NCBI GenBank assembly: GCA_958510825.1
Contig: OY294047.1
Coordinates: 4,464,001 to 4,528,000 of the forward strand
Direction of reading: 5' to 3'
DNA length: 64,000 nucleotides
From: Brachypterus glaber
Taxonomy: Eukaryota; Arthropoda; Insecta; Coleoptera; Kateretidae
Below the pieces are notes generated by a model that saw only the letters and a list, made by a program, of their open reading frames with translations, did no database searches and was not told the origin of the DNA. The translations under genes and the position numbers were made by a program. How positions within the stretch are numbered: the stretch's first letter is position 1; the number at the start of each line of letters is the position of its first letter. Below, in pieces: positions 1 through 56,228 of this stretch.

Positions 1-3000
1 ATAACTTACTCAGTTAGGTTGGCCATACAATCTTCTATCGTATTTAAAGTATACCCGAGCGGAGAATATACTTAACCACTTATCACTTTATTCGGGAGCG
101 GGTATTCTAGGAGACGGCGCTTTGGAAACAGATAAAACGATTTCTTCTTAACTTAAGAATAATATATTAAATAAATGTGAATAAATTCTTCAAGAACATG
201 AAAGATCAATTCTTACTTCTAAGTCCTATTTTTATGCAAAGCCCTTAAATTCTAATTTCCATTATATATTAGTTCTCCATTAAATATTTCTAAATTAAAA
301 CATTCTATGTTTGAAATCCCAACTATTCGCAATCATTTTCAAATCCCATTTTATTTTACACATTTTTCTTAGTGTATATTAAAACTGGTTCGTATAAGTC
401 ATTTAAATTATTTTACAAAATATTTTTCAAAGTTAATTAATATTCGTCAAAATTTCTATCAGTGTTCAAACTATCAATATTTATAAGTGTCCAAAATTAT
501 TTCTATGTCTGAAAATACGAGTCTCAAAATTTTTCTAAGTTTTAAAACTATTTTTAATTCAAGAATAAATCTCAAAATAAATTCTCACAGAAACTACATT
601 TTCACTTTTGAATTTGCCATAGTGACACCCTGAATAAAACTGAATAATTATGAATCTTTTCATGAGTTTATATACCCAATAAGAAGGTCACTAGTTAAAT
701 TTATTTGACAATGCCATTAGCGCAAAATATCTACAAAGATACCGCGCATATTTAATTACCCCGACAAAAGAGTTTCAGTCTCATCAATTTGCAAACTAAT
801 TGCTATTTCTGACATCTGAAACGATCATTTTGACCATAAATTAAATTTGTATAAATAATTTGGACTACTAGACAACTTTTAAGTTATACCGACAAGAATT
901 ACCGAGGAGGGGTCCGATGTAATTTAGGTCAAACCGGACTTTACCGAAGCCGAATCTCGTGAAGCCAGATTGTATCATAGCGCAATATTAAAGAAATATT
1001 ATTTTAAAATTTTAACTACATATAAAATATTCGGATCATAACAAAGGTAAGCTTAAGAAAAACGCTAGTCTTAATTTTACTTCAATTTAGTTTATATAAT
1101 CTTTTCCTGGATTTTTTCATATGCTATCATATTCAAATAACTAAAAAAAATTAAAATAAAATGTTTTTTTTTAGAATAACTTTACAAAAAAAACTAGGTG
1201 TCTGTAACTGGGTTAGTAAAAATCATAAATACCCACTTACAGACACTTATGTCAGTAACTGGGTTCTCGACACTCTTCACAATGTAAAGTTCACATAATA
1301 TTCAATATCTTAGGTATTTTACCACATATATTAATAATTTTAAGTTTATTTATCTAAAAACACTTAGTTTGGAGATTTTTTGGGTAAAATGCATAGCCAG
1401 TCCGACGCCGCTATTAGATATATCTGGTCAAAAAGAACGGTTAGTCCAAGACAAAAAGGTCATATTTCTTTATAAATATTACAGTAAAGGTGAAGCATCT
1501 TCTTTCAAAAAGCTTAAAAATAACATGTTTTAGTTAGCGGGCGAAAAAAACTTTTTGGCCCTAGGGCCGAATAAAAAAGAATTTATATTAAATTTAATAT
1601 ATAATTATAATATTGTTAATAATGTGTATAATAATGTACAATATGTTGTTAATAAATAAATAAATAATAAAGGGACACCCTGTATATTTATTTGCTTAAT
1701 ATTTAACTTTGAAACCAGATTATTTTACATTTTTTTAACATTTATTCATATAGTTTTAGTTAAGTTATTTTTTTATTGTAAATAAATATCCAAAAACATT
1801 TGTTATTTTTTAACTTTTTTTTGTATGCCATGTAAATGTGTATATTAAAAATACAATCATAAAAAAAGCGGGTCGATAAAGCATGCTGTGAAGTATATTT
1901 AGAACTAATTATAATTTTAACACCTGTACAAAAAACAGCTTTATCAAAATTAAAATTTGTTTTGTTATTTTCCTGACACGCCAAACGTTACATTTTAATG
2001 TAAGGAATCATTTCCCAGAGTTTCAGAAGGATGCCATTTTGTACGTTTTCTGTATATTAATATACATTTTAGTTCGAGTGTATATAGTGTGACTATGGTA
2101 AATATTAGTATATTTTGGCCATATACATAGCGATCAAGGTGGAAAGTAAACATGACAACACTGCTGCGCTCGCAGGTATAACAAGTTAGTTTTATGCTCA
2201 TAGCCAGAAGGACGCTAACATATCTGCTAGGTATACCGGGTGCCACCTTGCTTTTTAAATGTATATATTATACAGAAAATATACAGATAGGTTTCATAAA
2301 AAATAGTATCTATATCTTTACTTCATGTTTTATGAAAACTTGATATGTTTGTATATTCTAAAAAAAAGAAAATAAAGAGAAAAGTCAAGACATGAAACAA
2401 ATGTAAAAAAATCAAAAAATAAAAAATATCATTTGTTTTTCGGAAACCAAAAAATTTTTAAAATAAATTAAAAAAGGTTCTTCAAAGTAACGCTAAATAG
2501 AGGTAAAAAAATAGTAAATAGTAAAAAATAGATGATATGTATCTTTTAAATCAATTACCACATATAACGATTTAATCCCGTTGAACTGGGCAAACGTCAT
2601 GATTAATGTATGTTATGAAACGAGAATCTAAAAGGCTCACTTTCAACAGAGGAAATTACAATGAATAATTCAGAAGGGTTCTAATTGACCAAACATTATG
2701 TTCTGTTCATTGCCAGTACATAACACTTACGTACATTAGCATTGCCTGTAGCAAGGATTGTCGAACATTATGGTTAAAGACAACATATTATAATACAAAA
2801 TTTGTATGTATAACCCTGGAGTACAGTGAATTTTTAACATTTTTGCACGCTGATTACGTCAAAAAAGTTTGTTGTTTGTATTATTTTGTTGCTTTACTAC
2901 CTTCTATTTCAGGAGAGCCGTTTCCTTAGTCAACGTGTTATTTTCGTATATAATTATATTATAATATATCATATCATATTATATAATTATATAGTTATAT

Positions 3001-4440
3001 TATAATATAACATGTGATATGATTATCATGATAATATGAGTGAAACCGAGTTGCAGATTCAACGAATCCGAAGGATTTTCTGCTGAACAGTGCGGTGCAC
3101 AGTGGGGTATTTAGATTTTTCGGGTCAGTATAAAACTGAGCTAGGCGCACATGGTCCGCTTTTTGATTTCTTGGTGTGTTGGACAGTGTAATTTGATAGG
3201 CGACGGGAGAAACAAATCCAACTATCCAATAATAGGTTTCTCAGTGCCGTAAAACCTTGCAAGTTTGCCCAGGTAAAGTTTATGGCTAATAAAATTTTTG
3301 TAAAAAAAAATTCGGTAAAGGAATTAAGCCAGATAAGGAGTGCCGGAACAAAAGCCGCCATAGACATTTTAAAAAACATATGCTGCAGAAACAAGTATGG
3401 TAAATGGCTCTAAGAGTTTTATTGGTAAACTTTTTTAATGAAAAATAGTTAATATAATAATAAATAATGTCTTTACCACCAATATGTCAGTTTTTTAAAA
3501 TGCACATGGCTGCTTTTTATCCGGCACTCCGCAAATGACTGATTCCAATGTAAAGTTAAGTCAAAGTGTATAATTTCTAACTTAACGACAATTACGAGAA
3601 AAATATATAAAAAAGGGATGGGTAATGTTGCACACAAAACTTCAACTTTGCCCACAATACAAAAAAATTACTGTGAGGCAATTTTGACGATGTTTAGTAC
3701 ATTTTTGCCCATGTATAGTTTTTTAAAAAGGCTTTTCACTGTACCGGGGTGCAATGAAAAAATTTGGTGAGAAACATATTTTTTTATTAAAACAACTACA
3801 AAAATAATACAGTCTATGAGTGTAACGTAACATTACCCTATTGAAAATGACGGGTCTGCGCGGGTATAAATGTTGCATAGACCGGACTTGAGCGGGTAAA
3901 TTTCATCCGCTCAAGTCCGGTTTATGCACCATTTATACCCGCCCAGACCCGTCAATTTCAGCAGGGTAAAGCTTAAAACTAAAAATCAAAAATAAACGAC
4001 TTCTCTCTTAAACAGAATTTGAACATAAACAAAGAAGGGTGTTTCTTCTTAAAATTCTTATAACACAAAACAGGTCTAGTTTTTAAAATAAAAATATGTA
4101 ATTTGAATTAATTTTTCTTTGCAAAGGCCTAGTTCAAAATTCGTTAAAATATTGCAATAAATAAAGTCACAGCAAACCTTAGATTTCAGTTCTTAAAACC
4201 GCTAAAAATCGCCGATATTTGCTTCCGTGATTTTGAAGCACAACACAACAGTAGGGCAGCAGTCCAAGTACTGATCGCGCCTTGACTAGAAAGCGAACTG
4301 CTAACATCAAACCTTTTACGGTAATTAAATTGTTGCAATTGTTAAAAAGAATTTAAGCCTCATTCGAATGATCATCAGTTATAAAATAATACTACTTTAT
4401 TCAGGTAGGCAAATAATAATAATAATAATAATAATAATAG
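1..4440. other. GABA-B-R1 intron sequence with repeats
   Basis: No exon recognised. It holds diverged repeats, an AT-only palindromic stretch near 2935-3010, a segment at about 1415-1565 whose reverse complement recurs at about 52000-52170, and a foldback element at 3834-3968. The next receptor exon (TM4 onward) was looked for on the minus strand and not found. Confidence 0.6.
3834..3968. mobile_element. Foldback MITE, 135 bp
   Basis: Near-perfect palindrome with ends TACCCT and AGGGTA. Its arms read GACGGGTCTGCGCGGGTATA and, inverted, the same with few changes; the centre carries GACCGGACTTGAGCGG against CCGCTCAAGTCCGG. It is GC-richer than its surroundings. Confidence 0.75.
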
Positions 4441-4697
4441 ATGGGAGGTATAGCGTAGTGGCTAGCGCGTATATATAGCAAGCCTACTAGCGTGAGTTCG
4501 ATTCTCACTGGCGCCCATTTGCCTTTTTCAGTTAATTAATAATTGAAATTTGGCGATAAGTGAAACGGACACTCCCTAGAAACTGGTTCGAAAGTCAGTA
4601 TAAGCCGGTGGTTCCCACTACTACTAGCCCACACAAGTCCTGGACTTAGGAGATGCTTAATTAAGTAGAATAGTACGAGGTTAAACAAACATGTAAT
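4441..4697 (+). repeat. tRNA-derived SINE, copy 1
   Basis: A short interspersed element with a tRNA-like head: A box around TAGCGTAGTGGCTAGCG and B box GTGAGTTCGATTCTCAC, the internal RNA polymerase III promoter. A shared body of about 170 bp follows, ending GGTTAAACAAACATG. An (AAT)n run flanks both ends. The copy ends some 36 bp from the exon G donor, inside the receptor intron. Confidence 0.88.
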
Positions 4698-4742
4698 GTA
4701 AATGAATAATAATAATAATAATAATTTACTTACCATTCTTAC

Positions 4743-48240
<43,498 letters not shown>

Positions 48241-48884
48241 CTGTAACAAAAATATAAATTTAGAAAAATGGTGATAAAAATAACAAAATAAAAACTTTTC
48301 GCAAAAAACGACTTCTATGTCTCTAAAGAGTAAAAAAGTCGGTGCCACCATTCCCGAAATTAATTACTAACAATTTTTTTATTATTTTATAATTGTTTGC
48401 TGTGAAATTGGACCGACTTAAGTATTTTTTATTTTTTACTTTTTAGAGATATATAAGTTGGTTATTTTTTTTGCGAAGAGTTTTTATTTTGTACTTTTTA
48501 GAGACACAGAACTTGTAGATTTGTAATAATCAAATAACGCCTTATGGTAAAATCACAAATTTTATCATTTTCTCTTGGTATTTTAATATTACAGGTCCAC
48601 AGAATCAAGTTTAGCGGCATTTAAAAGATTTTTAGTCTGCCGTAATATTTGAGTGGCCCCTTAAACAAGTTATTCGGCTTATCCAAGTTATCCGATATTT
48701 CATAAAAAAAACTGGTATTTGAGAAAACAGTTTTAAATCACGAAAAATTTTAATTTTCGACGTTTTTGAGATCATTCTTCTCAAAAATCTGGTGATATGT
48801 AGAAATGCGGCGTTTATATTAATAAACAGACAGTCAAAATTGGCAGTCGCAAATTAAACATTAAAATCTAGTACTAGAATAAAA

Positions 48885-49166
48885 TGTTTGTTTGTTTGTT
48901 TGTTTGTTTAACCTCGTATTATTCTACTTAATTAAGCATCCCCTAAGTCCAGGACTTGCGTGGGCTAGTAGTAGAGGGAACCACCGGCTTATACTGACTT
49001 TCGAACCAGTTTTTATAGGGAGTGTCCGCTTCACTTATGTCTTCGCCAAATTTCAATTATTAATTAACTGAAAAAGGCAAATCGGCGCCAGTGAGAATCG
49101 AACTCACGCCAGTTGTAGTAGACTTGTCATGTACAGACACGGTAGACCACTACACCAATCCTACCA
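48885..49166 (-). repeat. tRNA-derived SINE, copy 4, with a different tRNA head
   Basis: The body matches the other copies, and the B box GTGAGTTCGATTCTCAC is the same. The first 60 or so bases differ: the A-box region reads TTGGTGTAGTGGTCTACC instead of ATAGCGTAGTGGCTAGCG. The 3' tail is a (TTTG)n run. This looks like a subfamily whose head comes from another tRNA. Confidence 0.82.
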
Positions 49167-49169
49167 TAA

Positions 49170-51240
49170 AAAAATAGATTGCTGTTTTAATTAGAAGTGT
49201 ATTATTTAAACAGATTATTAATTACACTAGGCAACACGGTTTCTTGCCTGATTGGAGTCATATGTTTTTTAACTAATTTTGGGTCGCTGAAACCGAATCT
49301 GGCCTCAGAATATTTCTATTACCTAAGTTTTCTGAGAAAAATGAGATAAAAATGTTAAAAAATCATTATTTTATCGCTCTTTTGTTCTAAAATCATGGAA
49401 GATAAAAATATTACGAGGACAAATTTAGATTCGGCGACTCAATATTAGTTAAAAAATACCCAACTTAAAACATAAAAACTTTAAATTCATAGGTAGAATA
49501 ATTAGTGATATTATGAAAAAAAAAATATTAAAAAAAAAATGGATAATGTGAAAAAACTAAGTAGGGGTGGAGGGTAAGGAGAAGGGTGCATAAGGGGACA
49601 AGCTTATCGCCACGTACTCATGCTAAAAATTGTCAAAAATCATTACTAGGGGGTCAAAAATTAACTAAAAAAATGTTACGTAATATGGTTCTTATGTAAT
49701 AAAGTAACATTTTTATGATGTAGAACCATTAAAAACAAAAAAAATACACACAATATTTTGTTTTATAAGTTATTTTTAAATTGGCTAATTGCCTGCACTA
49801 AAATTTAAAAAATAAGACGTGTTGGATTTTTTTAAGGTCAAATTTGGATTCTGCGCCTTTAAATTGATAAGAAAAATATATTTTTTGGGCTCGGGAAAAA
49901 GTTTACACTGTGTACCTTAATTTTGTTTCTTTTTAATTTATTTACTTTTTACGAACAAGCTAAGCAAAATAAAAAAATATTTGTATTAATATTTTTGTAG
50001 AGAATTTTATAATCTACAAATTAAGTCCTATAAAAATTTTATACAGATTTGATAGTTTTGCCACAAAAGAGCAGTTAAGTAAACTCTGCACTTTCATTTT
50101 AAGCTTTTTATTTTTTTTCGCGTACTTACTCTGACAATAGGTCCTTGGCATATATTTTTGAGTTCCTCGTATTTTTTTTAATATACCCTAAAATTTTCAA
50201 AATCTTACTCATTTTTTTAATATTTTGAAAAAAAACTTATATTTCAAAAATTTTAGGTGCTGAAATTTTTCTAAGGTTAGATTCGGTTTCGACGCCCTCG
50301 AATTAGTAAGAAAAAGTTACTTTCCGATCGGGGCAAAAAAAAGTCGAGATTTTTTGCCTAGTGTTATTTAAGAAAACTTAAACTTCTTTAATTTAATAAA
50401 TAAATAAATAAATTTGTATTTTTCTTGACCCAAATAGCACCTGAATATATTTATTTATCCAATACATATAGATAATGAGATAATAACCAGCTTTATTTTA
50501 AATAGATAAACTCAATAATAACCCACGCTTGGCTTTTACTTTATTGAGTGGATAATTATTCATTTTGCCCACTCAACTGTCACCTGTCAAATTATTTTCT
50601 TTTAAATGTCATTAAATTGTTTTTTTAAATATGAATTTTTAAGCTATTTATTGGATAAAACCTTGTATGGCATGGGTAAACCGATATTGCCCTCTCGAAA
50701 ATTATCCTGCTTGGCTGACGCCTCGCAGGTTAATTTTCTCATGGGCAATATCTTACTTTACCCACTAGTACCATAAATAACTATTTTCTGCATATGCAGA
50801 AGAATTGCTCAATATGAAAATGAAATGCACATATAAAGTTTTATTAAATGAATGTATAAACTTAATAAAGAAAACTATAAATTTTAATAAAGAAAAACAA
50901 ACAAAGAAAACTATAATTTAATTTAAATTTAAATAAAGTATATTTTATTATAAGATTCGTAAAACAATTAAATAAAGGCACGTTTTCCAAAAGTTAATTA
51001 TAAAGATAAAATGATCTCTGAATTTATTTGCATTCAAGAGTAAATCCACTTTATAAAATTTCCTGACTATTAAAACAAATAGAATTCTGTCTTAAAACAA
51101 ATAGAATTCTGTCTATTGTAAAGGAAGTAGTAATTTCTTTAATTTATTCAATTCAATGCGGCTAATAATCTCATTTTAAAGCAATCTCTCTAAGTTGTTT
51201 TTTCTGCATCTTCGTAATAACAAACGAAGATAAAATAATA
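49170..51240. other. AT-rich region upstream of visible receptor exons
   Basis: Holds a MITE family F copy and otherwise diverged, unstructured sequence. No exon seen. Confidence 0.5.
50455..50785 (+). mobile_element. MITE family F, copy 7
   Basis: Near full-length copy with a complete hairpin; upstream of the visible receptor exons. Confidence 0.85.
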
Positions 51241-51244
51241 TCTT

Positions 51245-51900
51245 TTCCTTCAAGCGTACTAAAATGTTCATATTTTATAACTGAACACACTAGTTAGAAG
51301 TGATATATTTTTTTAACAGTAAAAAAATGAGCTCATTGTTGTACGCCGTAAAAAAAAGTTAGTTAGCAAAACCACCACTGGCGGCAGCACTCTTTGACTT
51401 TGATGACAGCCATACTTCAAACTTGTTTGTTTATTATGTAAACAGGTGCTTGACTCGAGATTCCCGGCAAAACCTTGTGTGAAATTGATTAAAAATGATT
51501 GAAGAAGAATATATGGTTTATACACCTACAAATCTCTCCGAAGTTGCAAATGCTACATTAGACAAGTTACCATCGAAATCGCGAAAAGTGTTCGATTCAG
51601 CCTAGGAAAAAAATTTAAAATGAGCTAAGGAAGGTTTAAGTTTATTTCGAAAGGATTTTATTGGCCTATTTTAATAAAAAAAAACATACTTTATTACTGA
51701 ATAAATTAAACTCAAAAATTAACATTTAAAAAAAAATATAGGATGCTTGAAGAAAAAATAGTATATTTCACTCAGAGGAAACGGGCTTTTTTTACTCGTC
51801 TGTAGTTTCCGGACTCCGCTTCGCGTCGTCCGTAAATTCTACAGACTAGTAAAAAAAAGCTTCACTTCTCCTCTTAGTAAAACAATATACTATTTTCATA
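51245..51900 (-). mobile_element. Hairpin-ended repeat element, copy 2
   Basis: Reverse complement of 7484-8125. The 51.76-51.90 kb part is the hairpin with TTTACTCGTCTGTAG, apex CGGACTCCGCTTCG and CTACAGACTAGTAAA. At the other end lies CACACTAGTTAGAAG. The body is bounded by TTTTCCTTCAAGC and GCTTGAAGAAAAAA, an inverted pair. It contains the short ORF at 51495. Confidence 0.75.
51495..51605 (+). pseudogene. 36-codon ORF inside a hairpin-ended repeat
   Basis: ATG to TAG, reading MIEEEYMVYTPTNLSEV, then LDKLPSKSRKVFDSA. The pattern LPSKSRKVFD resembles the first helix of Crypton-like tyrosine recombinase proteins common in insect genomes (typically followed by Y-x-x-F), so this could be the start of a deleted mobile-element gene; that is inference from a very short match. 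In the copy at 7.8 kb the same segment has lost its ATG and is frameshifted. Confidence 0.35.
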
Positions 51901-51999
51901 GAGCAAAACCCATTTTCTTTCTTTTAATTTTTAACAAACATGTTTTTATTCGATTAATTCTAAAAGCGACACTTTTTTGCTCATGTTTTACGGGCGAAA

Positions 52000-52170
52000 A
52001 GTTGAACTTTGTGGCCAAAAAGTTTTTTTCGCCCGAAAACTAAAACTTGTTATTTTTAAGCTCTTTTAAAGAAGATGCTTTACCTTTACTGTAATATTTA
52101 TAAAGAAATATGACCTTCTGGTCCCTTTTGGTCTTGAACTAATTGTTCTTTTTTACCAGATACAGTTATA
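52000..52170. repeat. Dispersed repeat (pair of 1415-1565)
   Basis: Contains TTTTTTTCGCCCGAAAACTA and AAGATGCTTTACCTTTACTG; the inverse is at 1415-1565. No protein recognised. Confidence 0.7.
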
Positions 52171-52174
52171 ATCA

Positions 52175-53680
52175 TTTCATACAAAATAAAAATTTCTTTT
52201 ATAACATAACCTCAAAATATATGTTAACTGATTAATCTGTATTCGCCCACTAAAATAAATTAAAAACACCGAATTTCGATAGTAAAATAAATTTCAATAT
52301 TTATAATATTCATATAACGGTTTCAGAAGTATTATTAGTTTCATAACAGACACATTTTAACAGACATTAATCACCAAACTATAGCTTTTTTAATTTGAAA
52401 ATGAAACCGCACGCAAAAGAAACAATTCAATTGTTTTTTTAGTGATTTGATTGGATAGCTATTTGTCATGGATAACTAGATAAGTAAAAGTAAAAGTAAC
52501 AGTAAAAAGAAATATTCTTTGCAGTTTAAAATTAAGTATATTAAGTCTTTGGATAGGCCCTTTCCAGGAAAACAGTACCGACATTTGCTAAATTTAATTT
52601 ATGCATAATTATGTATGAGCTCTGCGGTGTAAAACGGGCCGCGTCCCTTACTATCTTGCATAAGTGGACCGAGTATAGTACTGTTCTTCAACTGATCGAT
52701 TCAAATGTATGTTCGGTAATTAGTAAATTGAAATGAGAAAGGAGCTTTCAATTAAAATACGCAAAGAGGATTAAATTCCTTTGAAGAGCGTCTATCTTGT
52801 TAGATTACAAAGCGTTCATAATAATGCTATAAGAAACAATACAGAATTAAAACCCGGTAAAACATATTTCCTGATTATTGTGCTTTAACTTCGAATCATT
52901 AAATGATGCAAATTACACGAAGAGAAAGGTTACATGAACCTAAAATAAAAAGATTGTGATATTTTTATGAGAAAAATGAGTTTTAGTAGACCGAGAAAAA
53001 ATATATTTGTGGCAAATATTATTTTTTCATATCCAATTTATTGATGTTCAATAAATGTTTTATTTCACAGTTAACTTTAAATTTTTGGAGTGTTACGCCC
53101 ATGTAAATGGTATACCTCCAATCGTTTAAACCCAAAATCTGGTAAGCTTTTAGAAAGGTGGAAAGAAAATACGCAGAAAACCGCTTGTCAAAGAATTTGA
53201 CTTGTCGGAGATGATTTCAATACTTCGCACTCTTTAATGCCGATGTAAATATAATATAACTAAACAAAATAGGTTATAAAGTATGTTTAAAAAAACAAAC
53301 GAGGAGAAAAAAGTAACAAATACCAATATTTGTAATTTTGGCGAAGGCGCAAACACGTAACAAAGCAACAATATTTTTTCACTACTATGTATTTTGACCT
53401 AAGAAATCATATTCTAAAAATAAAATTACAAAAAAATACTCAGAAAAAAGTTTGGGACAAAAAACTGATTCGCACACCCCTGATTAAAGTAAGTACATGA
53501 AAATAACATCTCAAAGGGTTATTAAATAAAAACCGAATTCTTTAAACCACCTTCAAAGGTGCTTAGCTCCCTTACGACGCATTTTTAGACATATTTTATA
53601 ATGTTGAATCACGCCTTAAAATTTCGGACTCTATTTCAAATACACCGTGTACAATGGAATGCGTAGTATTATATAATAGG
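52175..53680. other. AT-rich non-coding sequence
   Basis: No exon or clear element apart from a family V end near 53500-53650. Confidence 0.5.
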
Positions 53681-53689
53681 GAAAGTTAA

Positions 53690-53825
53690 ATTATTACGTA
53701 ACGCAAATTTTGATCATTTTGGACCCCCACCCCCCCTTTAAGGCTGTTATTATTATTAACATGGGCGTAAATGACCCCCAATCCCCCCCTAGGAGCGTTA
53801 CGTAATACTTGAACGTTCCCATGTG
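53690..53825. repeat. Inverted-repeat fragment containing TATTACGTAACGC, copy 2
   Basis: Both ends present: TTATTACGTAACGCAAATTT on the left and AGCGTTACGTAATACTTGAA on the right. Confidence 0.7.
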
Positions 53826-54404
53826 TAATAATACGCATACCACTATACACGGTGCATTTGAAAGGGCATATTATCTTCACGGCTTTATTAATATTTAAAA
53901 TTTATTTTATAGCAATGTATTCAAAACTCTAGACTAGGAACGTTTTGTTGGTAAAAATTGGGTGGGGTAAGGGGGTCAAAAGTGTAAACATTATTTTTTT
54001 AAACAATATTTTTTGATAAAAGTTTTTTATATGAACTACAGCTGTAGGGAACGTGTTATATTTACGTATTTAAAATGCTTTTAATTTAATATTTCTAAAA
54101 CACTACTTTCCTATGATTAATTAATGAATTTTCACTGGGGTATCTCGTTTCCTTATCCAGAGTAATTATACTTAGTAATTTGATTAAATCAGTCCCTAAT
54201 AATAGCTATTGGCGTTTATCCAAATTAATCTAAACACATTAATTATATTTATTATTTTAATCAATAAGTTAATGTACGTTTATTAATTAGCTTTGGCCAT
54301 AGATAATTAAATTCAAATTACAAGTCGGAGATATTATGTATACAGGGTTTATTTTTTGTTTAAAAATTATGCAGGTGTGTGATTGAGTAAATTTTTATCA
54401 TAAC

Positions 54405-55150
54405 ATCAATGAATCTATTTTCCAATCATTGTACAGAGTGACATTGGTAGACTGACAGTTTCGGGCTACTGACCCTCTTCAGTACCACACGTTAGTGGTA
54501 CTATGTGCTTAAGACACACAAGTCTTCAACTTGCTACAATTTTAAAGTCTCCAGACTAGGGGAAGTATGAGTAGTTGTCTACATCTAGCAATAGATGGCG
54601 CACAAGTATACATCAATCTGATGACATTATTTATTTAGCGAATAAAGTCTAAAAACGTTTTTTTTAATCAGCGTACAGAGTTGACTCTTGGTACTGAAGA
54701 GGGCCAGAAGCCAGAAACTGTCAGTCTACAAATATCACTCTGTACGATGATTAGAAAATAGATTGATGGAATAATAAATTAATATTTTTATAATTGTTTA
54801 AAATAAAAAAAATTGTCCTTATTCTACGTCTAACCATACGTAAGTGGTACTATGTGCTTGAGACACACAAGTCTTCAACTTGCTACCATTTAAAGTCTCC
54901 AGACTAGGAGAAGTATGAGTAGTTGACCACATCTAGCTATAGATGGCGCACATCAATATGATGACATCATTTATTTTGCGAATAAAGTCTAAAAACGTAT
55001 TCTTAATCAGGGTACAGAGTTTGAATTTGGTACTGAAGAGGGCCAGAAGCCCGACACTGTCAGTCTTCCAATATCACTCTTCACGATTATTAAAAAATAG
55101 ATTGATGGAATAATAAATTAATATTATTATAATTTTGTTTAAAATTAATA
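54405..55150. repeat. Foldback repeat family K, copies 3 and 4 in tandem
   Basis: Two head-to-tail units with GACTGACAGTTTCGGGCTAC, AAAGTCTCCAGACTAGG and the AATAGATTGATGGAATAATA border. The second unit is more diverged. Confidence 0.78.
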
Positions 55151-56057
55151 ATTTCTGTCCTTATTAACGTCAACGAATTTTTCACACTATTTTCAAATTT
55201 TCACATTTTTCACTCTATTTAGAGACCCCACTAAATTGTGGCCTTTTATTAAAATAACTATTACAATTTAGCACCAAAATAATATAAAGTAAAATTTTGA
55301 CATACGACATTTTCCACTTTGAATAACGATATGTTTTATATGTTTAGAGGGCACAAGGCAGGGGACAGGAGGGACATTTTTTTAAATAAAAAAGGACTTT
55401 GGGTGAATAATCTTTTTTAAGTAAATAAAATTCTCTATTCGACCATATATTTTTTTAATTTTTTAAACATTGTTTTAAGATATATTAAACAAACAAATTT
55501 ATTTTTTTAATGTTTTCTTTTTTTAATTTTTTTTCTAAAAAATGCGATTTTTTAAGATTTTTTGATGCAAATTTTTATTTTTATTATAATATAATACATC
55601 TTTATAATATGTATATTATATTATTATAAGGTAATGGAAATTTAAACTTGAGAGAGTATTAAGTATTTCAATACGCCACTTCAACTGATGAGTATTTAAA
55701 CAGTACTTGTTTATATTGAATTGGTTGTTATTGACTTTAGATAGATAAAATTTCATTCGACAATTTCAAATAATAAAATTGAATTTTTAGCAGCTTGTAA
55801 GAGCTAGAATAGTATAATACAGTAGCACAGAGACTACTAAGTAAAACAAAGCCAAAATAATCCATATCTAGAGCAGTTAAAATAATCCCTATATTTGGGA
55901 AAATCGATTTTAGATTATTTTTATATATTTTTTTCTGTGTATGCTTAATTTTTATTGGGCATATCGAAAGAAATAATTTTTCTTATTTAATATACTAAAT
56001 AAATAAATCATCTATATGCTAAATCATCTAACTATATACTAAATATGTAAATGATAT

Positions 56058-56228
56058 TTATCCAAAACATACAGATAATCAGACAATTACCAGCTTTATT
56101 TTAAATAGATAAACTTAATAATAACCCCCGCGTGGCTTTTACTTTATTGAGTGGATAATTATTTATTTTACCCACTCAACTGTCACTTGACAAATTATTT
56201 TCTTGTAAATGTCATTAAAATTTTTAAT
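56058..56228 (+). mobile_element. MITE family F, copy 8 (truncated)
   Basis: Left half only, abutting the reverse copy that follows, as in the pair at 42909-43522. Confidence 0.8.

Noticed and set aside
4441..4515. Genuine tRNA gene
   Set aside because: A and B boxes are good, but the anticodon and acceptor arms do not fold cleanly and the head is always followed by the same 170-bp body: it is a SINE.
4536..4700. C-terminal half of the minus-strand ORF that begins in receptor exon G (continuing past 4734)
   Set aside because: It reads through the splice donor into the (AAT)n tail and the SINE; the same LVWASS tail appears in an ORF at 40.7 kb because both lie in SINE copies.
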